This document shows, in pieces, positions 1 to 12,420 of a DNA stretch of 64,000 bases. This DNA is from Membranipora membranacea (Eukaryota; Bryozoa; Gymnolaemata; Cheilostomatida; Membraniporidae): the NCBI GenBank assembly GCA_914767715.1, contig OU612065.1, positions 25,236,001 through 25,300,000 on the forward strand. Reading direction: 5' to 3'. Under the pieces are notes generated by a model. The model had not been told where the DNA came from, searched no databases, and saw nothing but the letters and a program-made list of their open reading frames with translations. The number at the start of each line of letters is the position of its first letter. The stretch's first letter is position 1. Both the position numbers and the translations under genes were made by a program.

Positions 1-323
1 TATAGATATCACGAACTGTATATTTGTCATTATTATTGATGTGTACTTTTTGTGCACCTTTTCATCTTTGTCTTCGTCATCTAATTTTTGTATGTTACTG
101 TTCCAGTTATAACAGAATACATGTAATAACCGCAACCAACCATACCATACACCGTAACAGAAATGATGCAGCATTCTATGCAGGACTTTCAAAAAGGGCA
201 CAGGGAGTGTCCAATCAGAGTGAGCGTAGCAAGAAATAAAGGCCTGACAAGTAGCATTTATTACATGCGGGTCATAAGGCTGCAGCTATAATAAATTGTA
301 TCAGTTCTACACAGGAGAGCAGG
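1..323. other. no gene seen
   Basis: AT-rich sequence at the left edge. No splice-bounded coding segment or repeat was recognised before the transposase fragment that begins near 324. Confidence 0.4.
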
Positions 324-1060
324 ATGGGGTCAAAGAGGGCAGCTATCAACAAACAGTTCGGACATGCCTTGCACGGGGCATGTGAGTTGTTTGCATCGCT
401 TGAGATGTCACCGCAGGCTGAATCAAACTGCCAAAAGCTTGCCAAGCTGGTGGACAATGAAATGACAACTATAAATAATGAGGACCTGAACAGCCTTGCA
501 AGGGAAAAATTGAAAGATAACAAACTATGTGATCCGTTTGATAGTCATTACAACTCAAGAAGGTTTGGGCAATCGACAGCTGTACGCGAAGTATATTAGA
601 GTTCATAATTGAAAACAAGGTGTGCTCCAAGGGATGCAGGCTGCGCCAGCACAACAACGCAACTGTTAGTGCCCATGAACGCACACAACACAACTGCAGT
701 GCAACCATGCCTAAAGAGGGCATGAGCTGGCTGACAAGTGGCCTCATCCCAGTGACGGTAACTTCAGACAACGATGGGCAGTTCATATCCACAGAAACTA
801 TCAAATGTGGTATTAGACAAGTGTGGAGTTGTATAACTCCATCTGAGTATTGTCATCAAAGATTAGAAAGTTATGGTTGCTGACTGTTCTTTTTTTACTT
901 GTCAGCCTCCCAGGACCACTTTTAATCCATTTTATTTATTTTATCAGCTACAGGCTTATTTTATAATAACTTATAACTTCCCATCCCGTGTACAACGCTT
1001 AGAAATTATAATTTTTTTCAGCATATAAATAAACTTAATTATTATTATTATCGGTTGGAT
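324..1060 (+). pseudogene. broken Mutator-like transposase copy
   Basis: Degenerate reading frame resembling the N-terminal and early catalytic part of animal Mutator-like transposases. Recognisable pieces are KRAAINKQFGHALHGACELF at the start, DSHYNSRRFG (like the DxxYNS block), then in shifted frames KGCRLRQHNNATV and IPVTVTSDNDGQF, the last resembling a catalytic Asp block. Compared with the related copy at 1202 it has lost about 60 bases between the YNS block and the block that reads VDSCTGSILDY there, and it has stops and frameshifts, so it cannot make an intact enzyme. The AT-rich sequence after 880 matches the tail of the repeat unit at 1420-1560, so it belongs to the same element. The family call rests on motif memory, not a search. 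Confidence 0.6.
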
Positions 1061-1201
1061 TAACATGGCCAAATAATTTGTTAAATATTCGCATTACATA
1101 AAAAAATGTTAACAATGCTGTCCTTTAAAAAGTGTAAAACAAACTTTGAGGAATCTTACAGCAACTAAACATGATGAATGGAAATTATGGGGTAGATCGC
1201 C

Positions 1202-3000
1202 ATGTTCGTTGATAGTCGCTACAACTCAGTAAGGTTTAGAAATAGGAAGAAGATGGACCTCAGTGCCACACAAGCGGTCACAGCAGCCGTCGACAGCTGT
1301 ACGGGAAGCATATTGGACTATGTAATTGAGAACAAGGTGTGCTCAAAGGGATGCAGGCTGTGCCAGCACAACAACGCAACAGTTTGTGCCCATGAACGCA
1401 CGCAACACGACTGCCAACCACCATGGTTGCTGACTGTTCTTTTGTTACTTGTCAGCCACCCAGGGCCACGTTTAAGCGATTTGATTTATTTTATATGCTA
1501 CAGGCTTATTTTATAATATAACTTTCCCATCCCGTGTACAACCCTTAGAAATCATAATTTTATTAAGCATACATATAAACAAACTTTATTATTTTTTATT
1601 ATTATTTATTAATTTGTTCATTATTAGCAGGGAGGGAGGGAGGAGGAGATCGCCATATCCGTTGATAGTCGCTACAACTCAATAAGTTTTGGGGATATAG
1701 AGAAGATGGACCTCAGTGCCACACAAGCGGTCACAGCAGCCGTCGACAGCTGTATGGGAAGCATATTGGACTATGTCATTGAGAACAAGGTGTGCAGGCT
1801 GCGCCAGCACAACAACAAAACTTTATTATCATTATTATCGTCAGTTGGATTAACATGTCCAAATAATTTGTTCATTATTAACAGGGAGGGAGGAGAAGTT
1901 TTGGGGATATAAAGAAGATGGACCTCAGTGCCACACAAGCGGTCACAGCAGCCGTCGACAGCTGTACGGGAAGCATATTGGACTATGTCATTGAGAACAA
2001 GGTGTGCAGGCTGCGCCAGCACAACAACAAAACTTTATTATCATTATTATCGTCAGTTGGATTAACATGTCCAAATAATTTGTTCATTATTAGCAGGGAG
2101 GGAGGAGAAGTTTTGGGGATATAAAGAAGATGGACCTCAGTGCCACACAAGCGGTCACAGCAGCCGTCGACAGCTGTACGGGAAGCATATTGGACTATGT
2201 CATTGAGAACAAGGTGTGCAGGCTGCGCCAGCACAACAACAAAACTTTATTATCATTATTATCGTCAGTTGGATTAACATGTCCAAATAATTTGTTCATT
2301 ATTAGCAGGGAGAGAGGAGGAGATCGCCATATCCGTTGATAGTCGCTACAACTCAGTAAGGTTTAGAAATAGGAAGAAGATGTACCTCAGTGCCACACAA
2401 GCGGTCACAGCAGCCGTCGACAGCTGTACGGGAAGCATATTGGACTATGTAATTGAGAACAAGGTGTGCTCAAAGGGATGCAGGCTGCGCCAGCACAACA
2501 ACGCAACAGTTTGTGCCCATGTTACTTGTCAGCCACCCAGGGCCACGTTTAAGCGATTTGATTTATTTTATATGCTACAGGCTTATTTTATAATATAACT
2601 TTCCCATCCCATGTACAACGCTTAGAAATCATAATTTTATTAAGCATACATATAAACAAACTTTATTATTTTTTATTATTATTTATTAATTTGTTCATTA
2701 TTAGCAGGGAGGGAGGAGAAGTTTTGGGGATATAAAGAAGATGGACCTCAGTGCCACACAAGCGGTCACAGCAGCCGTCGACAGCTGTACGGGAAGCATA
2801 TTGGACTATGTCATTGAGAACAAGGGATGCAGGCTGGGCCAGCACAACAACAAAACTTTATTATCATTATTATCATCAGTTGGATTAACATGTCCAAATA
2901 ATTTGTTCATTATTAGCAGGGAGGGAGGAGCTACAACTCAATAAGTTTTGGGGATATAAAGAAGATGGACCTCAGTGCCACACAAGCGGTCGCAGTGTTC
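1202..3000 (+). repeat. tandem array of a transposase fragment
   Basis: Seven units share a segment that reads MDLSATQAVTAAVDSCTGS. They begin near 1256, 1706, 1918, 2130, 2380, 2741 and 2965 (last truncated). The units at 1706, 1918 and 2130 are spaced exactly 212 bp apart and are almost identical. The units at 1256 and 2380 are longer forms that continue into KGCRLCQHNN and an AT-rich tail, so there is a higher-order pattern of long and short units. The shared segment is the early catalytic part of the Mutator-like transposase seen broken at 324-880. Each unit is open for about 67 residues, but only because it descends from a coding sequence. Confidence 0.85.
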
Positions 3001-3985
3001 AATATTAGCAATACATGAAAATGTTAACAATGATGGATGCGATTATGGGGTAAAGTGGTGGATTGTCTCACTTTGACTACAGCTGGTATTACTTGCATAT
3101 TCAGGTCAAAACACACTGAGGACTTGCAATCTCCGAACTTGGGCTGATAACAGACCATAGATCTACTTAGCTGAAGTCGGTGAGAACTATCCAATATTTG
3201 AGTATTTTCTCAACATCAATAATATGATTACAATTGTTATTTTGCGCCGAAATTTCAATGATCAATAAATAAAGAATGGCCCGTAAAGGCTGACTTGCCA
3301 ATTATTGCAAGTCACTGAATTAAATTCAATATTGATATATCAAGGAGTAAAATCAATCATATTTGAGGAGATATCAGCCAATATTTCTCAAGTGGGAAAA
3401 TTAAGCAAATCTTAATCTAGCCGTGATCGCATAGAGAACAGGAAGTGCCATTTTACTTCATTGTAAACAAATTTTAGTTTCCACTCACTTTTACTCCTTG
3501 GTGCTATTCTGTGAAATGGATCTTTTTTAAAGCTTACAATTAGAACGGTCATAGTTTTAGGACAACGGAGAGGTGCGGCGATCCCGACCAGTAAACAACT
3601 ACAACAATGATATCAAGATAACCAGATAACAATAACCTTTGATAACCAGATCATGAACTCGACATGAAAATATCTAATTTCTTACTATCGTCATCAAGTT
3701 GGAGCAGTACCATTATTCTCACAAAACAACCGATTTCGCAAATTAAACAACTTTTTTATATTCTATGGATGGTCTTAAATTTCAACATATATTGACTGGT
3801 CCGCAGAACAAAGATCATTAGGCATTTGTATAAATCAAGTTTTGTTGGATATTCAACTAATGCTCCGCTTCCTTTTATAGGAATGTTTTCACAGCATGAA
3901 TGCGATGAGAAAGAAAACGCAGTATTTATAATATCAAGATGTAACTTGAGTTTCCTCTACAAGCCAATCCCAAAGATAGGCTGGA
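3001..3985. other. no gene seen
   Basis: AT-rich intergenic sequence. The 67-codon open frame at 3826 lacks family similarity and runs into the palindrome that follows, so it is not called. Confidence 0.4.
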
Positions 3986-4081
3986 CCATATGGCAGCCCA
4001 TAGCACCTTTGTTAATGTGCATTAGTTAACATGCTAACTCGCTAATGCGCATTAATAAAGGTGCTATGGGCCGCCATATGG
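3986..4081. repeat. large imperfect palindrome
   Basis: Two 40-bp arms (3986-4025 and 4042-4081) around a 16-base loop. The arms begin CCATATGGCRGCCCATAGC. Three arm positions mismatch, and all three are transitions. No matching direct repeats were found outside the arms, unlike the smaller palindromes elsewhere in the window. Confidence 0.85.
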
Positions 4082-4491
4082 ACCACATTGTTCAATATAC
4101 TGTTTGACCACAGAGGATTACTGGACAAGGTCGGCAAAACTATCAGGGGGACTATATCTATACTATACTATATCCAAGTATGATGTAAAGGTGGGGATAG
4201 TGCCACTCATTGACGGCTGTAGCTTTTCACCTGATTAAATATTTGACTTATTGTTCTTCTATAAAATGCCTGCTGTGAGCTGTGTTGACTTGAGAAATTA
4301 TTTTTTGCCGTGATCACATATAAGGGATGGTGTAATCGAATATGATAGTTTGGCTGCTCTATTTTAATATTTTAATGTCAACTATGCAGAGCAAGGGAAA
4401 ACAAAACAAGTTCCCCAAACAATTATTTAGTCAAATCAGGGGGGTGCCTACTCTGCCAAGCTGTTTTTTATGACTCTGTTTGTCTTTACAG

Positions 4492-4620
4492 GATGAGGAT
4501 AATTTGGGATTGGATTTTTTGTTTGGTGAGATTATTTTGGCGGATGGGAACGTCGAGGATGAGGAGGTTGGAGGAGAAGGCGAGGAGATTTATCCAATGC
4601 AATGTAACAACCTGTTACAG
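4492..4620 (+). CDS. possible orphan exon, acidic
   Basis: A 129-nt segment bounded by a good acceptor (TTTACAG) and a donor (GTAAAC). It is open for 43 codons in phase 0 and reads DEDNLGLDFLFGEIILADG followed by an acidic Glu/Gly stretch. No family was recognised and no partner exon could be joined with confidence. It could be a relic of a transposase or gene otherwise lost in this region. Confidence 0.3.
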
Positions 4621-5578
4621 GTAAACTCCTGAATGCAAAGGGCCATTCAAACTCGTATTGTAAAATAGCTAATGCCTACGCATGACTAATGCTGAAAGAT
4701 ATATGACAGAGCAGAATATCTTAATTTTTTAATTTAAATATAGTCAACATTTTGGGCTCCCTGGTGTAAGAAATGTTTGTTACCTGGTTCATGCTTACTA
4801 TCATGACCGTGAGCATGACCCCTTTGTTAGCGCTCTTTGTTTAGACATGCATGTGGTTGTCTCTCAATTGGGTCCAACTTAATTTTAAAATACTTTTAGC
4901 ACTACATGCACTACATGCTTTCATCTGATTCATTTTCAGGAACCCCTGGGATGATCTTGTGTCAGGTTACAAAATGAAAAGGGAAATATGTCGAAATTAA
5001 CTTTCAGCATAGAGCCAAACAACCAGACAAGACTTTGTCTTCATCAGACGCAGCGCTTCACTGAACGTTCACTGGATGCCTTTATATACCATATCAACAC
5101 CATGCTTAGCAAATTATACCCTCATAGCTGACTTTGCTCATTTCAATAATAACACAACAGCAGCTCTAAAAATCATCAATCTCAAACAGCACTCACCCAT
5201 CGGAACCCAACAGAAAAGAGTAAAACACTATCAGAGTGGTATGATGAGCTGGACCCGCCCATGATCTCAGGGAGCTGTATAAACAAGATTTTACTATATT
5301 TGGGTATGATTCTACACCACCAACTTCAACAAAAATGGTTCCATATTACACCAGCCATATAAGTCTTCAGATGAAGAACTGAGAGTGTGAGGGAGTCACT
5401 TAATTTCTTTTTGACCATTTCATTTCTTCTATTGTTAGTAATCTTGTTTTGCTCCTATTTAATAAAAATCAATACAACACACAAAAAACTCATCCAACTT
5501 CAACCCCTCTGGTAGCAGCCACTCCTCGACTTAATCCTGCTGGTATGGGTTCTGTCACGCGCCCAACCCTCCGAGTAG
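4621..5578. other. no gene seen
   Basis: Intergenic or intronic sequence between two possible exons. Only short open frames without recognisable motifs. Confidence 0.35.
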
Positions 5579-5849
5579 TTGAAAGGTATAAAATTAGCCC
5601 CGGAACAACGCAAATTCTGTATCAACTCAATCTACCCTTCAACATCGCCCAACATCACAAATTCTGCTGCAACAAGCAGTATGTCAAGCCAATCCTCAGG
5701 GAAAACCTCACCTCAAAAGAGGTTCAGAAATGCAAAAGTGTCTATCAGGAGGGCCAAGCAGACAATAAAAGGTTTGAGGGCAAAGACGAAATTCATCAGC
5801 AGAGAACTGAGAAGGACCAGAAAGAGACTGGCCAGCATGAATCTGACTG
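5579..5849 (+). CDS. possible exon with basic helix
   Basis: An open segment preceded by a weak acceptor-like AG and ended by a GTAAGG donor. It encodes a Ser-rich stretch, then a strongly basic, probably helical region (KRFRNAKVSIRRAKQTIKG, then KFISRELRRTRKRLASMN). Basic coiled-coil stretches of this sort follow the zinc-binding domain in many THAP-type transposases and proteins, but no THAP domain was found upstream. A second frame is also open across the same bases (5449-5853) and reads low-complexity polar sequence. I prefer the basic frame because of its heptad-like pattern. Function unknown. Confidence 0.3.
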
Positions 5850-7461
5850 GTAAGGCCATTTTCTTCAATGTGAACAAATATGTACTGTTGTCTGTAAATA
5901 ACCGGTCAATTTAGCTGACATCCTCTTGAGTGAGCTGATAAGTACTTGTAGTGGCATGGTATGTGTGAGGGTCAGCAGCATAACCTTGGTGCTGGTATCT
6001 CCGCTGTTACCACATCTCAACATATTATATATCAACTCGGTACAATCTATAAGTTTAAATATAACAGTAACTGTTCTACTACTCGAAATCCAGTTCAGAT
6101 TTCTCGGTGCTACTCACTAGTCAACTTTCATTGCTATTTTTCCATCATAACGATAATTTGCATTCAGTAGTAACTTTGTCTTTGTTACTGTTAATATGAG
6201 GTCAAGATAATATTACTCAGTGCTGTTCACTATGCTGTTCCTAAGATCCTTTATGAACTAAAACTACAAAAAGATTTAATTAAATACATTCTTTCCCGTA
6301 TTGCATTAAACATCTGCTGGTCAGTCATTGTGATGAGAAGCCATACCGGCCATATTCTTCCTTTATCACCACGTGGCCAGTCCTACACACACAAAAGTTC
6401 GTTTCTGTAAAGGGGTTGATAACCGGAGTAAGTAAAAACATATATATCATTAAAAGATTATTAGTAATATGCATGATGTAGTAATAATCCCTAAATACAA
6501 TATCCAGATGTTTTATTTATTCCAGTAATGATAAATCATCACAGCATATCCTATTTCTCCAGCAATTCATATGATGGTGCAATACTATACTCCTGTTGAA
6601 TTTCATGATTTTCATTAACTTCCTTCTCTAGCTAGAGCCTTCTTCACTCTGTTCTTCAGTTTCAGAGGACTCCGCTTGCCAGGCCCTACCAATACAATTG
6701 ACTTACTCTAATGTCGCAGGGACTGAAGTCGTCGAAGTTTTAAAGATCTTTTCAGCCTCTGACAACACATAACAACATCAATCAATCTATTATTCTTTGT
6801 ATCAAAATAAATTATCATAACACATACAAAAACCAACTGGCAGTATTAATATGTTGGGTTATCTAGCAGCCCGAATTTGAAATGATATTCTGATATCAAA
6901 ATGATCATATGCAGTGTACAACATCTAGCAACTGAACTTCATAGATGTGATGTCAATTTATAAAATGCTACTAGTTAATGAGACCAGTTTTATTGATGAT
7001 GATGCAATTGAAACTAATTCATTTGGGGTATCTCACTAAAAACTTTTTGTAGATTCTAATGATCATTGTTTGGGTTTTGGGTTAGTTTGATTGAGTAATT
7101 AGGTTGTATGACTTTATTTTCACTTGTGAATATAGCTGCACCGTCTCTAGTTTTAACCTTAACAGTAACTCTTAAGTCCTAGTTACTGATTTATGAAGTC
7201 AAGATAATATTTTTGTTCGAGTTTTACTGCCTTGCCCATTTTCATTTATTTGAAGCCAACAACTCTTAAACATGCAGTGTACAAGTTATTTCTTTATTTG
7301 ATTGATTTTCTTTTTAGTTTTTTTGACACTGTATAGACATCATTTTGGTGGAAATGAAATAGTTACCAATAAAAAGTATAAAAAAAGGATGTTTTTTAAC
7401 ATCAAGTATTATGAGCAAAAAAAATGATTATTGAGTAAAGTGCGTGTGAAGTGCAAAACCA
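5850..7461. other. no gene seen
   Basis: AT-rich sequence with no supported exon, RNA gene or repeat recognised. Confidence 0.4.
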
Positions 7462-8450
7462 ATGGCTGCGGATATGAGAAGACATACCCTATGGCCTATG
7501 TACTTGGTGGCCAACAAGAAGCGCAAGGGGCCGAAAAGAGCTGCAGTAAATCAACAACTTGATCATGCAGTACAAGACAGCCAAGTCGGAAAGAATAATG
7601 AAAAGGCTGTGGTGAACCCCAATGACTTAGGAATTAGCAAATTAGGGCAGACCAACTAAATGACAACAGAGATCTAGGATATTCAGGGGTGGGAGGGGAA
7701 AATAGCATTTTCTGTGGACAGCCGCTATAATTCCGCACACTGAAAGAAAATTGGCCGTAGTGCCAGGCAATAACAACAAACGTAGACAGCTGCACATGAG
7801 AGCACACACAGAGAACATTGACAAGGGTGACATGAACAACAGGCTTGCATGCTAAAAATATTGGACAAGGGCATCACTTTTGTCACCATAACATCGGACC
7901 ATGATGGTCAGGCAGTCAAGAACTAGGATGCACTTTTGAACATTATACCAGTGAGAAAGTCAGTATTGGCACCATCTGACCCTTACCACTTGGTGAGGGC
8001 AATATTAAAATTTAATTTCTGAAAATATATGTTTAGTTGCACCAAACTTAAGGCAGTGAATGTGGTTAAAAAAACTGATGTTAGCTCATCACTTATCTGT
8101 GCAAGGCCTAACTGCAAATTAGCGATTTGGTAACAGCTGCATTTGAATGTTTTTGTGGTACCCACCATCATTTCTGTCAACTCGACGGCAGCATATGTTC
8201 AGGTTTGCCTGATTAGACATGGATGAAAAGCAGCTCACTCAGATAAGCTGCTGCATCAGATCAATTGAATGCCACAGCTGCAGAGCGACAGGAACTATCC
8301 GACATATTTAACATACAATTGCAAAAATCTGCAGTTCAGGCTACAGCTTATGGTTTAAGCACTCAAAAAAATGAGGCATTCAATAGTAGAGCACTGAGTA
8401 AGAGTTGTGGCCAGAAATATTCTTTCCGCTAAAAACTATAGACAGACATA
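7462..8450 (+). pseudogene. second broken Mutator-like transposase
   Basis: A more decayed relative of the copy at 324. In several frames it keeps GPKRAAVNQQLDHAVQDSQV, VDSRYNSAH, ITFVTITSDHDGQAVKN, a SDPYHLVRAI piece (possible Asp/His region), and TQKNEAFNSRALSKS near 8360. The last resembles the NE-x-x-N block near the C-terminal end of the Mutator-like transposase domain. Many stops interrupt it. The order of blocks matches the family and supports the assignment of the fragments at 324-3000. No intact copy lies in this window. Confidence 0.55.
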
Positions 8451-8950
8451 ACAACATTGTAATTAAAGATGTAAGGTTTTTGTGTCCACTATTATATTTG
8501 GTTGATATGTGCATTTTTACTTACTAACAGATGTATGCTGATGTTTGGTTCTTATGCTAAATTGATACAAAATCTGTGTTGTAAGTGATGGATTATTAAA
8601 AAACTTTATATCAAAACATCAAAAACAATCTTATTACATTATGCAGGACTTGCTTAATGTTTTAGCTTTTTGTAGTCGCTAATATTCACAAGATACCTTC
8701 TTGCAAGTCAAAGACGTTTTCTTATTGCAAGAAACTCATATCAATGTTCTTCTTCTTTCCAAATTGTTAGATTTTTTTATTATGTGTATGCTCATAAGAT
8801 ATTGATATATTTAAAATACAGTTGCACAAATCTGCAGTTCAGGCAACAGCTTATGGTTTTAGCACTCGAAAAAGGAGACGTTCAATAGAGCGCTGAGTAA
8901 GAATAGCTGGCAAAAATATTCTTTTTCGCTAAAAACTGTATACAAAGCTC
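8310..8950 (+). repeat. duplicated transposase 3' segment
   Basis: About 130 bp at 8310-8440, containing CAAATCTGCAGTTCAGGC-like sequence and the NEAFNS block, is repeated in diverged form at 8818-8945. The second copy has frameshifts through the same motif. The 370 bp between them is AT-rich and unrecognised. Confidence 0.7.
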
Positions 8951-10794
8951 AGTGACATTATTTATATTATTTATTTTCATTTTGACTTGCAAGTTTATGT
9001 TGATTTTAGGTTAAATTAATACAAACACAAAACCAGTCAGGACAGATGAGAGTACAATTCAAACTGAGCAAACCTCTACAGCCTGAGCCGATTTTTTATT
9101 TACTGAACAGATGCGTTGGGATTTTGAACGAAGCTCTACCACTTTGAACTAAGTACTTATTTGACGAGAAAAGTGGAAGAGAGAGACAGTAAAGAAACAG
9201 TTGGTTTTTGTACCAGGCTCCAAGCGGGAAACTGCACGTCCTGGGGCGATGATTAAAAAACCGTGGAACGACCACGACTCTGTGAGTAACAAATAAATCA
9301 GTCAATATAATCAATTTAGAGTGCAGATTCAACTTGTATTATGTGCTCAAAATATGCAGTCGGCAGCATATGACTTTTGCTTTTGGTGTTATAATTATCT
9401 GCACTACATTTAGATACCATGGTAACTGCAGAACGCAGTTGGATATGAATACACATGTTATTGTCATTATTATCTTGGTTCTAAAATGAGTGACACCATA
9501 CATAGACTTATGTGTGACAATTGATAGACTTGGTTCAGTACACGGATATTATAATATATTACATGTTATTGTTAACCAGATGTCATTATAATTTTGAAGA
9601 TTTTTTGAAGACGTTAGACCCAGCTCGTTCAGCGATAAGATCAGTCGATATGTTCTTGAAAGCTGCTAGTCGAACTTCTGCAGACAACAGAAGCATCGTA
9701 GTGTGAGCTACTCACTTTCAATCGGGGAATGCAATGATCCTACTAAGTATTAACTTTTCCATGCGCATATTTTTTTATTTTATCAATACAACATTCACTA
9801 AACCCAAGATGTAAACACAAAAAAACAAAACAAAAGCCTCCACATTACCTGTTCAGCTAGAGTCTAATGAAAACATTATGTGAACATATGATCACATATC
9901 ATATTTTAAATAAGTGATATAGGGATTTCTCTTGTTACAAATAAATAAATATCCACTTGATGTGGTATAAAAGGGTTATTTCTCCACACCTATAGGGCAA
10001 GGCTAGTCCTGGGGAAGTTTCCTAAACGGCAGCCCTGGAAGGTCTAATAATACAACAACACATCAGAGAATTGATGCGTGATTGAACGCCAATTCGAAAA
10101 CGAGGGATAAGGATTTGGCTGTAACAAGTCACCTCAGAAATGGAGTAATCATCCATCTAGCAGAACTATATAGGTTTGCATGGTTAAGGGGCCTCTCTAT
10201 TGAAAAGTTATCTGTGAGTGGAGAGAGGGTTTCTTAGACTGGATTTGCTGATAAAAGAGTGTTATTCCACTGAATATAGGGAAATTCTGCAGGCATTAAG
10301 CACATTGATAGGGCAGAAAAAAACAATATGTTGCAAGCTACTTGGCAACAAGAGGCAGGTATGCTCTCCCTGCAAAAAGATAAGACTGATGCCTGTTGCA
10401 GTTTCAGACATCTCATGTTACCTGATAAAGACTCAAATCAGAAATAGCAAACTGATCACAGCTCACAACATTGAAAACTCATAACTGACATTTTCCTCCA
10501 TTCGAATTTTACTTAATTTTTTACATTTTATGATTTTATGTTATTCCTGCTGTTGCTTATGTAAGCTGACTTGCTATTGGCTTAAACTTAGGCCTGACCA
10601 GGAAAGTAAAAACGGACCATGACAAGCCACATTGCAATAACCTTCAAATCAATGAAGTTGCGATTATCTCGCCAAAAAAAAAAAAAAACTAGTTCATATC
10701 ACAAGTACAATTTTGGCAGTATATGAAAAGCAATTTTAATATTTGTGATTTAGAAACCTGTACACCTCGTTAATCAATCGGATGGGTTTTTATA
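8951..10794. other. no gene seen
   Basis: No supported gene. The 88-codon frame at 10218-10484 is Cys/Lys-rich and could be a decayed mobile-element piece, but it has no motif I can name. A poly(A) run lies at about 10676-10687. Confidence 0.35.
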
Positions 10795-11022
10795 CTGGGA
10801 TTCAGTTCAACAACTTGGAGTTATCTACTCAGGCTGGGTGAGCAGATAGCTCCATATAATAACAAACCAAAACCCATCAGCAAAACAAAACCAAAACACA
10901 AGCACATGGGCTCATTTATAAAGGTACAATAATAGTGATACATGAGAAGATAACACCACAGAAGCAATATCCAACATCACTAATATTAAAGACAATGCCT
11001 CATTGTGGGCGTGAATTCCAGG
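10795..11022. mobile_element. non-autonomous foldback element, copy 1
   Basis: About 228 bp, matching 27372-27635 along most of its length. Both share AACAACTTGGAGTTATCTAC, then AACAAACCAAAACCCATCAG, then ACACAAGCACATGGG, then AGCAATATCCAACATCAC. The ends are inverted (CTGGGATTCAG against GAATTCCAGG). Close to the left end is an internal hairpin, GGAGTTATCTACTCA...TGAGCAGATAGCTCC, whose loop is much shorter than in the other copy. No coding capacity. Superfamily not determined. Confidence 0.75.
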
Positions 11023-11149
11023 CTAATGGGTTTTGTGAATAATGATCCTGTTGAGAGAATCGTTACTACTGATGAAAATAAACGAGGAGTTACGCTCTGA
11101 CAAGTTAACAGTTTGATAAGGCAACAACACATTTACTTTGCAATAAAAG

Positions 11150-12420
11150 ACGCCAAAGCACAAAAAACTACTGAAATGTGCTGCCTCTACTCTACCACAC
11201 CCGCTGACACTCATATTCAATCGCTCACTCCGAGAAGGCATCATGTCTAAGGTTTGGAAGTCGGCTGACATCAGACCAATCCCAAAGTGTGCAGGTGCTT
11301 CAGAAGCTAAGGACTTCAGGCCCATTGCCCTAACTTCCATCGTGGGTAAGTGCCTCGAACGTCTGGTGATGAAGAGACTATCGCCACTCCTCAACGACCC
11401 AACTCCATTCGCTTATAAGCCAAACAGATCAATAGAAGATGCCCTAATCACCCTAATAGACTCAGTAACTGAACACTTAGATTCAAATGCTAAAAACCGC
11501 GTCAGGGCCCTATTCATAGACTTTTCCAGTGCTTTCAACACTATCAACCCTGCGATCCTCATCAACAAACTGGAAAGTTATAAAATCCACCCAAACATAG
11601 TTAATTGGCTATATGATTTTCTCACAAACAGAAGCCAACGAGTAGTGACACCTCTCAGCACATCAAAACCACTGAATACCTCTACAAGCAGTTCCCAGGG
11701 CTGTGTCATTAGTCCACTGCTTTTCTCTCTCTATGTTATTGACATGCCATCCAGTGATAACATAAAGCTGGTGAAATACGCCGATGACACTGTCATCATG
11801 GAACTCCTAGCCGATAACCAACCGTCCGAGCTACAAACAATGACGGATAACATGTATGAATGGTGCTCCACTAACGACCTCATACTCAATGCTAAGAAGA
11901 CCAAGTTGTAATGCAAGGGATAATACATCCTACCCTAAACTGCTAGTAAATGGTACCCCTATTGAGCAGGTCAACCAATTCACATATCTCGGCACTATTT
12001 TAACCAGCAAACAAGACTTCACTCCCAACACACTCAAAACAATCAAGAAAGCTCATTTTAACCAGCAAACAAGACTTCACTCCCAACACACTCAAAACAA
12101 TCAAGAAAGCTCGTCAAAGGCTACACATCGTCTCTAAGCTGTACCATCTAGGCGTTAATGAGAAGCTTATCAAAACATGCTACAAATCATTTAACGAGTC
12201 CATTATCACATATCATCTAGTGGTGGTGTATAGCCATATGAATGCAGACTGCAAGAGAAAACTCAAATCTGTCATTAAAACGTCAGAATATCTAGCGGGT
12301 GACCTCGTATTTATATCGGCAGAAGACCTTTACACACACAGACTCCAAACTAAATCTCTTCGCATGATAGCAACAGATAACGAGCCAATACTTGAGCTAT
12401 ATATATATATAATATATATA
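11150..12420 (+). mobile_element. broken non-LTR retrotransposon reverse transcriptase
   Basis: The open part (11243-11911, extended in frame upstream to about 11150) reads as a LINE-type reverse transcriptase. LTLIFNRSLREG and KDFRPIALTS resemble the usual RT start blocks. FIDFSSAFNTI carries the first catalytic Asp, SSSQGCVISPLLFSLYV follows, and KYADDT is the Asp-Asp core. After the stop at 11911 similarity continues in another frame (VNQFTYLGTILTS), so there is a frameshift. A 58-bp direct duplication follows (copies start at 12002 and 12060). No endonuclease domain or 5' end is present: this is a truncated dead copy. Jockey/CR1-like is likely; the exact clade is not decided. The end runs into a TA-rich microsatellite near 12400. 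Confidence 0.85.

Noticed and set aside
1771-2234. Minus-strand open frames of 83 codons in the array
   Set aside because: Antisense shadows of the tandem repeat; identical because the units are identical.
11023-11394. 123-codon minus-strand frame
   Set aside because: Overlaps the reverse transcriptase coding region on the opposite strand and has no motif.
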